A DNA stretch of 64,000 nt from Cylindrodendrum hubeiense (lineage: Eukaryota; Ascomycota; Sordariomycetes; Hypocreales; Nectriaceae). A model generated the notes under the pieces. It ran no database searches and had not been told where the DNA came from. It was given only the letters and a program-made list of their open reading frames with translations. The position numbers and the translations under genes were made by a program. Below are positions 31,701 through 41,300 of this stretch, piece after piece. The stretch covers positions 62,001-126,000 of the forward strand of contig JAANBB010000068.1 of NCBI GenBank assembly GCA_014621425.1, given 5' to 3'. Numbering within the stretch: the stretch's first letter is position 1; each line of letters starts with the position of its first letter.

Positions 31701-34287
31701 GCTAACCTCCGACCGCAGTTCATCGTCGCCCATCCCTCCATCATTTCGCTACATGGACCCGTCCCTCTCTCAGCATTACCAATGTAAGGGTCGTGATGCA
31801 ATGCTTTCTTTTTTCTTCTGCATCCCCACCAGCCAGCCACTAAGGGCCTAGGGGTGTGTCCTTAATCGGATCCCGCAACGACACCTTGATGCCATCCATG
31901 CCACGCCACACCATGCGAAACCGTGCGAAGCCATGCCAGTGCCATGCATGTGCTGGGCGAGGCCGCAAAACGGAGTCACATCAACAAGCGCAAATGCAGC
32001 ACGCATCCCGTCCAGACCGGGTTCCGTCCGCCAGGGCGTCGACCAGTCCTGCAAGATTGACCCGATGGACGCAACCCTGCGTGGTCCTCACAGTCCTGCG
32101 CTTGCAGTTGCAGTTGCAGTCGCAGTCGCCGGAAAACAGTCAGTACAGGGCATTATGCTCATCATCCTGCAACCTTTAAGCGGTGGAATCGCGGCCTTGC
32201 TATCTGCAGCCCTTTACCCTTGAGGGGCAAGCATCTACCCTACACCCACCCCGGTGGCGACCATCATCACCATCTCCGGCATCCCCGGCGGCCCGGCCAA
32301 ACCTGTAGCTATACAGTCTTGCCAATTGTTCCACCGCGGCTGATCGGATGAGACGGGCTACCGTTTCCGTTTGGAAAGAAAACAGGCCGTCGAGAAGCAG
32401 AAGCGGCACCACCCGCCGTCTCCATCAAGCTAAACTGAACACCAACACCAAGGCTAAAACCTGAAGTCGTGCCTGTGGCCCAGCCGAACCAACACCAAAC
32501 CAAGGAATCCAAGGCCAATTACGCCCTGAGCCATCCGACCCTGGACCATATCGTCCAATTGGCACAGTCGCTCTATTACCCCGACTTTTAGCGAGACACA
32601 GTCTCTGTCCTCAGGCATGTTCTGGCGGCATCCGCTTGGAGATGTGCATATCACCCACCGAGCCGCAACGGCCAATGGCGGTCCTCCCACGGACAACGTG
32701 CCTTCCATCGAGCACCTGGGCAGCCAGCCAACAACCTCAACCCCTGCCGAGTCTAATGTCCTGAGACGGGGAATCCAATTCGCAATTGAGTCGAGGTCAA
32801 TGTTACAAGTGAGACATCGAGATGGTTGAGCAGGTCCACAGGCCGAATCCAGGGGACCAAGGCACCTCGCCCCAACAGGAGGAGTCGCTCGTGTGCTGGA
32901 TGTACTGGAATCATAATTACGGACCCCGTCGTCATGGATAGTGTCGGATTAACATGAGACAGGATCTCTGATCTATAACCTAGATCTCTCTTCTCTCACC
33001 TGTGTCTAAGGTTCTTAGCCCCGAGCTGACGAGCGGACCGTCTGACAAGATCCATCCATCTCCATCCGTTTATCTGCCCGGACATCTGGCATGGTCTCCC
33101 GGGTGAGGGGAAAACACATGTCCCTACTCCACGGACCCAATGTCGTCCGACTCTACGAATACAGTCAAGGGTGACGCGGTGACGAGGTCGTTTTGCAGCA
33201 TCCACCCTAGCCACCCAGCACCAGCATCAGGCGAAGGCGAGGCGACATCCGAGACGAAGTTGGTAGCACGCAGCAGCAACAGGATTGCAACCAGATATTA
33301 CGTGGGCCCTCCTCTCGATTGACTAATGAGATGTCCGCTCCAGCGCAGGCATGCCGTCCCGGGCCCGGACTGGACAAAGACGGTCCCACTCTGGCTCTGC
33401 CCGGCATCCCTCCGAGATATCAGCCAGATACTCCTGGTCAGATTGCCCCAGACATCTCCAGAGCTTCGCCCATTCCCTCGCATTCGTCATGGCCCCTGGG
33501 CTTCCGGAAGCTTCTTGTTTCCAGGAATGCTGATCCCGGACCCTCCGCTGACTTAGTTGCGCGGCGTAATCACGCCTCCCCGGCCACCGAGCCTCACCGC
33601 ACCCGCGATCGAAAGCCTTGGGGATCCCATCGTCCACAGATATCGGCCCCCGAGGCCATGTGCTCCCGGGGCCCAGGACGCGGGTCCCAAAACCCTGCCG
33701 TTAGTGTCATCACACCGCAACCTAGGGGGCGTGCGTCTATGTCAACCCGTGCAACAGGACAGGAGTAGCTCAAGGGGAAGCGGACCAGCAAAGTCCAGCG
33801 CGGAATTCTGCCAGACACCGACAAACGCCGCTGGCGAATCAGCTCCGGACTCGCACGCTCATGGGCGGCTCATCCGCAGGCGGGTGAGGCCCGCGAAGGG
33901 GTGATGAGCGCTGCGCCATCAAAGTGGTTGGCCCCTGAACACCGGTGAATGTAGCGGATAGGCCAGGCCGGCTTCCGGTCCCAGACATCGTAGATGTGTC
34001 GATAGTTTTGTGACAATTCGCATTTGTGACCGGAACACGAACCGGAGGAACGGGTCTAAATTCGACTCCTGAGAAATAATACGAGGTATCTTGCTACAAA
34101 CGCCGAGTCACCCCATTGGCTACCATGCTTCGTCCATTCGTGTCCGACAAGTCCCTTACCCCCTAACTCCTAAAAAGTTTCGAGCCGTATAGCCCAATAT
34201 CCGTATAACTCGAAATCACAAGCCAGACCTCTACTAATGCTTTGCGGGTATGATTACAAGGTAGTAAAGAAAACAAAAACAAAAGTC
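28736..34287. other. 5.5 kb region without a recognisable gene
   Basis: This region lies between the KCS1 start and the stop of the protamine-P1-like gene. Open frames are short, overlapping and of shadow-like composition; none resembles a known family. It holds an 8-bp tandem repeat (28886-28917), GCAGTT-rich tracts around 30840 and 32100, and CCATGC-rich tracts around 31890-31950. The KCS1-proximal part probably contains its promoter and a long leader. A non-coding transcript is possible but not shown. Confidence 0.55.
28886..28917 (+). repeat. 8-bp tandem repeat GGCACTGG
   Basis: Three perfect copies plus a truncated fourth lie about 150 bp upstream of the KCS1 start codon. Confidence 0.9.
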
Positions 34288-37200
34288 CTACCACGGGCTC
34301 TGTGTGAGCTGAGGCGCCTGCATACTGCTAGACTTGCGCGCTATGTCTAGTTCCGTATCCACGTTCCATGTATCCAGATAGCCTCCCATCTCGCGGATGA
34401 CATCCTCCACAATGTCTAGCGGCTCTTGTGACTCCTGTGTGCGCTCAGACTCACGCTGACTACCGGCATTATCCATGCTTTGCCCTCCGAGGCTTGGCTT
34501 TCGAAGTTGGTCGACGGCGAGGAACGCCTCTGCCATAGCCTGGGCTTCTGGACTGCCGAGTGTGCGTTGAGATGCGGTAGGTAGAAGACGCTGTCGTAGC
34601 CCCTTGGTCTGGCGGGCAACAGCTGTGAAATGATCGTGGAACTTGGCATCTTCGGATGTTGGCAGCTCCGCGATGGGTATTGCCGGTGGTGGCGAGAGTT
34701 GTCTCCCCCTTGCCTCCAATGGCGATGGGATCACATCACCCGTGGTCGGGCTCGACATTTCATGCGGCAGTTGAGCCCAAGATACGCGGCGCTGCGACAC
34801 AGTCAAGCCCCAAGGGTTCTTGGTGGCAGATGCGAGGATACCTTGCGTGCTGGGCAGACGGGACCCCGAGTCTCGCCACGTGGCGCGCCTTGAGTTTCGA
34901 GGTCGACGTTCCGGAGACGGTGACATGAACGAAGCAAATGATTTGACCGAGAACTGAGGTTCCGGTGTTGTTGCGCGTAGTGCTACCGCCGGTGTAATGG
35001 CCGGTGTGGTTGATATAGTGGAGCAATTCTGCAACTGGCTTGAAGAAGACGTCGTGGCGAGCTCATGTAACGCTGACAGTTGGTCTGCATTATCAGTGCT
35101 CGGCGTGTGATCTTGAGGCACATCCGGAAGTTTCGTAGAGATTTCCCAAGGAATCTGGGCAGGTGTTGATGCAATTGTAGAGGCGTCATCGATCACCTGA
35201 GGCTTGCTGAGGTCTTCAGCGTCTTGGATGATGTGGTTCGCAGGGGGCATTGCGAATTGTGAGAGTTTGGTCCCTGCCCAAGGGCTCTGCTGTGAGACAG
35301 AAAGTGGTATTGATTCCTGATTGGCGTCGTCTGCTTTCATCGCGTCGTTGTGTTCCAAGACTTCTTGCGAATGTTCCGATCGTTGAGGCAGGGGCGAGGA
35401 AGCCTGGCTGTTGGGCGTTGAGGCAGTGATAGACTTCTCTACATCCATATCATCGTGAGCCTGCTCCGCAAGTTCAGAGGCGGCATTGGCCGCTTCACTA
35501 TGCTCAGAGAGGACTTCTCCTGGAGTCGAGATCTCCAAAACCCTATCGGGGATAATAGTGTGAGAGGACTCATCAATTTCGTTGTCAGGGGTCGGCGTAG
35601 GCGATGAAATGGACTCTGCCAAGGATAGTCTTGCCCAAGACGTCTTTGGAGCAAAACGTTTCACTGAATTCTTCAAGAGACTCAATGGCCCGGGCTGCAA
35701 ATGTTCGATCGGGCGTTCCGGGACCGATTCCGCGGCCTCATGCTCCGAAACTTGCGAAGGAATGTTGTCATCTGTGCCATCATTCGATCCTTCCTCTGAT
35801 TCTTCGGAGCCGTCCTCCTCAGACGTGTCGTCTTCAGACATTGATTGATCCTCGGTCTCTGTGGCGTGGTACGGCTGTTCGTTCGATACCACTTGCTGAA
35901 ACCCGGGTTGGTTATTTGTCACTTCCACGCCAATATCATCTTCAGCCTCATAACTGGGCTTACTTGCTGCGTCTGAAGAATTTGTTGTATGAGAAACATT
36001 TGCCGTATCCGAATCGCTTGCCATCTCGACGTCGGCCTCACTTGGCGCTTCGACATCAAATCCTTCAAAGTCATTGCTGATCAAGGACGACAGCTCGCTG
36101 GATACCCCGACTCTGTCGATTTCCACAATTCCAGTGTCAGGTGCGATCGACAAAGTATCGATCTTTGGACCTTGATCTTTGGATTCGACGCACTCGCCCT
36201 CTGCGATATGCAATGGCTGTAATTCTGTTTGATCCGAGGATGACAACCCAGACCACGACTCTCCCTCGATGACATCGGGTTGGTTGGCGACATCAACTGG
36301 GCTGTCTGCAGCACTCGTAAGCTTTGATGGCATCCGGAAGCAGAAACTCTCGTCCTTTTGAGTTTCGAATTGTTCATCTCCCTCGCCCATTTCATATTCA
36401 TCAGCGACGTCTTCATACACCATCGATGTAAGCGATGATGGTGGCAGACTTGGTGATTGCTTGGCAAGCGCCTGCTGAGACAAACTGTGACGAGGAGACT
36501 TTCGAGGTAGTACCTGGGAAAACCGTTGTTGTGACACAGGTGATGATAGGGTTGCAGCGGCCCTCATGGCGACATTGTCAAGGGAAAGTTCGTCCTCTGA
36601 TCCCCTTGATTTATAGACCGTACGCTTTGCATTCCGGTGAGGTGAGAGGCGCTTGCTTGGCGACTGTAGCCGACTCGGCGCGCTGCTGAAAGAGACGTGG
36701 ACCGAATCAAGAAGCTCATCATCATCGTCAGTGTCCCTTGCACTCTGAAAGCTGGCACCGTCGTGCCCAAGTAGGAACCGCGTGGCAGTAGCAGCTGACG
36801 AAGGTAGTTGGCCAGGAGCACTGCAGAAAGAAGTGTTGGGTCCAAGGCGATTACTCGAACCTTCTTCGCGGAACCCTGGTCGTCGTGGGACTGGCATGTT
36901 GATAGATTCCAACTCCATGAGTTCCGTTCGCCTTCGTTTGCTTACTAACTTCCGTAACCACTCAGATCCTCTTGCTTTCCTCTTCCTCTCAGATATATTT
37001 CCCTTTGGTGTCGCAGCCCAAAACTGATCTTTTGCAACTGGTTGCACAGCGGTCCTCCAGTTTTGGACCATTGCCAGTTCATCCTCCTCCAAGTATGGGT
37101 GAATATCGGCAACAGGAGCCTGCTTAAGGCTCTCGGGGCTTGGGAGATGGCATTCCATGGAGTCGTGGGGCCCAACGTCGATTGTCTCGGGGATGGATAT

Positions 37201-37542
37201 GTTTCGTTTATGTGTTGACTGCCTGGAAAGCTTTTCCGGAGATGTCCTTGTGCCTTTCATGGTTCCAGTCGTGCGGTGCTTCGATCGCCATGGGTTGATC
37301 CATCCCGAACTCGTGTCGAAAGGTCCTTTGAGCGTAGCTGTAAGTAGAAGAGGCGTGCTCCCATCAAGGAATCGCTGGCCTGCGGCCTCATATCGGAGTC
37401 GTCGAGAAGTCAGATCGTCGTAGTCCTCATCGTCGGATCCTTCGTAGAATACATCCTCGGGTGCACAGGTTGCTTCGCAGTAGATCGTATCCTCCTCCCA
37501 AGACGGCCCCAACACGTCTGCCTTCTGACCGGCGTGCCGCAT
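34288..37542 (-). CDS. Large disordered protein of the fungal 'protamine P1'-annotated type
   Basis: Single exon from the first in-frame ATG at 37542, 1084 aa. The frame stays open for 58 codons upstream (to a TGA at 37714-37716) but offers no ATG, so either 37542 is the start or a spliced exon is missed. The conserved N-terminal block holds WEEDTIYCEATCAPEDVFYE and YDDLTSRRLRYEAAGQRFL (residues about 12-55), then GWINPW. After that the chain is Ser/Glu/Pro-rich and acidic with basic clusters (ERKRKARGSEWLRKLVSKRR, about 190-210) that look like nuclear localisation signals. A shorter conserved patch lies near the C-terminus (about 1010-1060, ending before GGYLDTWNVDTELD). Comparable fungal proteins are often labelled protamine P1 on composition alone. 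I do not know the function; a nuclear location is inferred. Confidence 0.7.
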   Translation of the reverse strand: MRHAGQKADVLGPSWEEDTIYCEATCAPEDVFYEGSDDEDYDDLTSRRLRYEAAGQRFLDGSTPLLLTATLKGPFDTSSGWINPWRSKHRTTGTMKGTRTSPEKLSRQSTHKRNISIPETIDVGPHDSMECHLPSPESLKQAPVADIHPYLEEDELAMVQNWRTAVQPVAKDQFWAATPKGNISERKRKARGSEWLRKLVSKRRRTELMELESINMPVPRRPGFREEGSSNRLGPNTSFCSAPGQLPSSAATATRFLLGHDGASFQSARDTDDDDELLDSVHVSFSSAPSRLQSPSKRLSPHRNAKRTVYKSRGSEDELSLDNVAMRAAATLSSPVSQQRFSQVLPRKSPRHSLSQQALAKQSPSLPPSSLTSMVYEDVADEYEMGEGDEQFETQKDESFCFRMPSKLTSAADSPVDVANQPDVIEGESWSGLSSSDQTELQPLHIAEGECVESKDQGPKIDTLSIAPDTGIVEIDRVGVSSELSSLISNDFEGFDVEAPSEADVEMASDSDTANVSHTTNSSDAASKPSYEAEDDIGVEVTNNQPGFQQVVSNEQPYHATETEDQSMSEDDTSEEDGSEESEEGSNDGTDDNIPSQVSEHEAAESVPERPIEHLQPGPLSLLKNSVKRFAPKTSWARLSLAESISSPTPTPDNEIDESSHTIIPDRVLEISTPGEVLSEHSEAANAASELAEQAHDDMDVEKSITASTPNSQASSPLPQRSEHSQEVLEHNDAMKADDANQESIPLSVSQQSPWAGTKLSQFAMPPANHIIQDAEDLSKPQVIDDASTIASTPAQIPWEISTKLPDVPQDHTPSTDNADQLSALHELATTSSSSQLQNCSTISTTPAITPAVALRATTPEPQFSVKSFASFMSPSPERRPRNSRRATWRDSGSRLPSTQGILASATKNPWGLTVSQRRVSWAQLPHEMSSPTTGDVIPSPLEARGRQLSPPPAIPIAELPTSEDAKFHDHFTAVARQTKGLRQRLLPTASQRTLGSPEAQAMAEAFLAVDQLRKPSLGGQSMDNAGSQRESERTQESQEPLDIVEDVIREMGGYLDTWNVDTELDIARKSSSMQAPQLTQSPW

Positions 37543-38332
37543 GGTGACACGTCTCTGGGCATGAATCTTTGTATCCACGGTCAATAATCGTAAACTTCCA
37601 TGTGTCGGCGGGGGTTCGAGAGAGAGCGTTGCAGGCTGTTGAGTATTTCTCAGGCCCGCATTGATGTCGTCACCTATGCTGGGCAAGGGGTTCTTGCGGC
37701 GTCGGGAGGAAATTCACGCCGTCACCATGGGCGACGCGCCCCGCGTTCCTCACGTGAGACCGCGTATAGTGGTTGTATAGAAATGACATCCAACCGGCGT
37801 GTGGACGGCCAGCGATAATACCATGGAGTTGAAAAAGAGGGAATGGTACCTTGACTGATTTGGAAGTAGCCCTGGTCATTCCTTTGACGATTGTCGACTT
37901 TGTTTGCCCATTACAGCAGTTGACAGAAAGCCAAACAAGGAGCAACGTGACATCCCACGTGATCCTTAATCAATCCCACACTGTTGACACGGCAACGACG
38001 CTTCCCCCAATCCCTAACCCTGGTGTTGTTTATGCCGGGGCTCCAAACTCAAGGATACGCGCAACAAAGGCTCGCGCCTCTCAACCTCCAAATGCTTTTC
38101 GAATGTAATTTTGCGCCGACCCTTCATGCCTACTCTTTGAATTCCTACAACCCCGTGTTTTAGTACATCTCCCTTCACCCATCAGTCGCCCGTGCGCCCA
38201 CCCAACAACCACCCACCGCGCGATCAACACCACCACCACCATCGCGACCCCGCACAGACAATAGCTTCTGGACTTATTTCTATGGGGTCGGATTAGTTCT
38301 TCTGTACCAAGTTGTCTCTCGCAAGCGTCGCG
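37543..38332. promoter_or_regulatory. Divergent promoter of the protamine-P1-like and CDC11 genes
   Basis: This 790 bp region holds two CACGTG cores (37751-37756 and 37957-37962) and a pyrimidine/CCA-rich leader (38200-38270). A short uORF (38282-38296) precedes CDC11. Confidence 0.45.
38282..38296 (+). promoter_or_regulatory. Four-codon uORF before CDC11
   Basis: ATG GGG TCG GAT TAG ends 36 nt before the CDC11 ATG at 38333. It would lie in the leader if transcription starts upstream. Confidence 0.4.
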
Positions 38333-41300
38333 ATGGAGCACGCCTGGTTGGATTCGCTGTCGGAGGATTGGCCCTCCCAGCCTGGGTCAGCAGACACCTC
38401 CGTCGCGCAACTGCCGCCTTTAAAGGACGACGACGCGAGCATCAAAACTAAAGAAACCCCGAGCCGAATACCACGTAGGACGTTTGGTCCACGGTCTCAA
38501 TTATCGAGCACGACCGACTCCAGCATCAACGCCCTGAATGAGCGTACCGCAAACGATATCAACATTTCGAGCAAGCGACTGTCGTCTAGGCTGTCTCAAG
38601 AATCAAAACATACACGTGGGGCAAACGGCAGTAGATCTGTCTCCGCTTCCACAAGCGCATCCGTCGTTCACAACACAATCCAGCACAGATCTTCACCAGA
38701 CAAGAGCAAGATCGAAACACCAGAATGGAAGCGACGTCTGGTATATGGAGACGTCCAATACGGAGAACAGCGCGACCTGTTCTGCTCTGCTGCCGCTGGC
38801 CTCCAAGACATGTTCAAGCCTCCTTCTGTTACCGACGAAGACGAGCAACAAGAATCAACGATGCGATCTAGCCCTCCGTCTTACCCTTCGTCTTATCCTC
38901 AGCGCATCGCCACTGGCGACCTCCACGACTTAGAAGGGCTTGATCTGGACGAGCTTGAGGACGATGAGCCACTCTACCCCAACGACGTGACACCCAGCCC
39001 GAGCCCAAGGAGAACAAAGAGGGAAATCCAATACAAGCTGAATGAGGAGGATTCCGGTCTTTTAAGTCCTCCTAGTGGACCAGAGGACGCGACACCTTCC
39101 CGCCAACCGGATATCTATCGCGATGAGAGTTGCCTAACTGCGCCTGAAGATGAGGACGACAGCGTGCGCAAAACTAGTGGCCAGAGTGTCATCCGCAACG
39201 AGGATTTCAGCCCGATTCTTATTGGGAAACATAGCGACCAAAATGGAAAGGTGGATTTCGCGCCGCTCGAGTTGCCTGCGGACCAGTTGAAGTCGAAACT
39301 TGAGGCGCTGCGAATTAATCAAATTCTTCTGGACCCCCGAATCGACCCCCAGACTGCCTTTGACGGATCCAGCCAGAACGAGCCTATCAACCTGGAGAAC
39401 AGCGATGATTATGCTAGAGCAGGAGGGTACATCAACCTGCAGAGAGGAGGCCGATCAGCTGAGGGCTCGTTTCGCTATCGTACACTTAGCCCTGGCTTGG
39501 GCGTTGACACGTCTGAGATACTTCCTGAAGAGTCTCTGCAGGCCAGCACGCCCAAGCAATTCCCTTCGATCAGGACAGACGCATCCAACCCATACCAAAA
39601 CGACCAATTCTCTCTCAGCCCCTCCATGCCTCGAGCTCCATTCCCTAGCCCTGATAAAAGGGAAATCACGGCTGGACGAAGTGCGCCATCAGGCGGAAGC
39701 CCCCTGAAGCTCTTCGGACCATACGATACCTTTACGAACCAGACACTCCTTAGGCGGATCAGTCAATTTGAGGAAACAATGTCTGGTACCACCTCTCGAC
39801 AATCCATTGGTTCAGCCGTCCATCACGACCGCTCACCGTCCCCTGATAACCAGTCGCGGATGCCCGCATCTAGCCCTCCGGGGTTCGATCAATCTCCTGG
39901 GTTGAGATCAGTCAGTCAATTTGGCGCTGGCCACCTTGAAGGTTATACATTCAGCGGTGACGTCTCATACGCATCGCAGAACGACTTTGAGGCTTCCGAT
40001 AAAGAGAATACCCCTCCCAGGCCACTGGGTTCTCACCCTGTTGAGCCATTGTTCCACCGCCCACTCCGCGAAGCATCTCCGGATGAAGACTCAGAGCTGC
40101 GCGTCCGCAGGAGGCGGAACAAGTCCCTATCATCATCCGCAAGCAAACACAACAGGACATTCTCGAGTTCTAGCCAAATCCGCAAAGGCCTTAGCCCGGC
40201 CAAAGGAGCACTGGACCTCGACATAACACTGTTGCGCGATGGTTCCGAAGGCAAGAGACCCAGGACTTCCCCATCCAAAGATCCCACACCCAAACGCCGA
40301 CGGACGCTCCACCGCTCAGATATTGCTTTTGGTCACGAGGACCGCTTGGCCGGAGTGGACTCTGCGTCTCGCGAGATGCAATCCGTCATGGGGAAGAAGC
40401 GAAAGGATGCTCGACCTGGTACTTTCCAACTTGCGAATCCCAGTGTATTGGCGATGAGGTCGATTCTACGCCCTCAAAGCCCAAACTCTAGCAGAGGATC
40501 ATCACAAAACCACTCGCGGCAGTCTTCCATGGACCCAGAGAGGAAAGGGATCAGCGAGCTGCTTTGGAAATCACCACTTCGGGCTCTGCAAGATGAGAGC
40601 ATTGTGCACTCCAGTGATGCCCATAATGAGGCAGATCGAAAGCCGTCTATTAGGACCCAAGACTTTGTCGATCAAGCCGCGCAAATCATGGCCATGATCC
40701 GAAACCAAGTGAGGGCACCTGGCTTGTCGAGCGTGGAAGAGTCCGAAGCCGAACACGGTGGAGCCAGCCCCGACGACGATGACGACTCGTACCAAGAATC
40801 GACCAAAGAACCACTATCCCGACCGCCCAGCCGCGAAGGCCGACCCATGTCGAGGATCCCAGTTCGACAAGAAGATCCCGAACTCATCAACCGGTTGAAA
40901 AAGTACCAAGAGTTGAGTGACATGGGCGATATCATCTCATCATCCATGCGATCTATGGGCCTTGCAAAGGATGCGATTCGCGTAGCCCAGGAGGTTGAGC
41001 GACATATCGAGAACTCACGCAACCGATCAGATATCCCTTACACGACAGAAGACGAAGTGATCAGCGATCCACCCAACATCCGCCTGTCAACAAACCCAGC
41101 TCACGGCATGCCTGGCAGCCCTACGCGGGACTTCCATTCTCACTCATCGGCCGGCTCCTCGTATCCTACGGGGTCTTCTCGGGGCTCCGACTCTAGAAAG
41201 ATAATTATGCCGGAAAGCGTATCACACCTCATCCCGGATCGAGTTGGCGGCATGTATCTCGACAAACAAAATAACATCTGGATCAAGAAGAAGGAAACGC

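Noticed and set aside
38012..38020. Telomere-like CCCTAACCC (and GGGTTAGGG near 7170)
   Set aside because: Only about one and a half units; the second spans a stop codon. No array, so chance or at most a telobox-like site.
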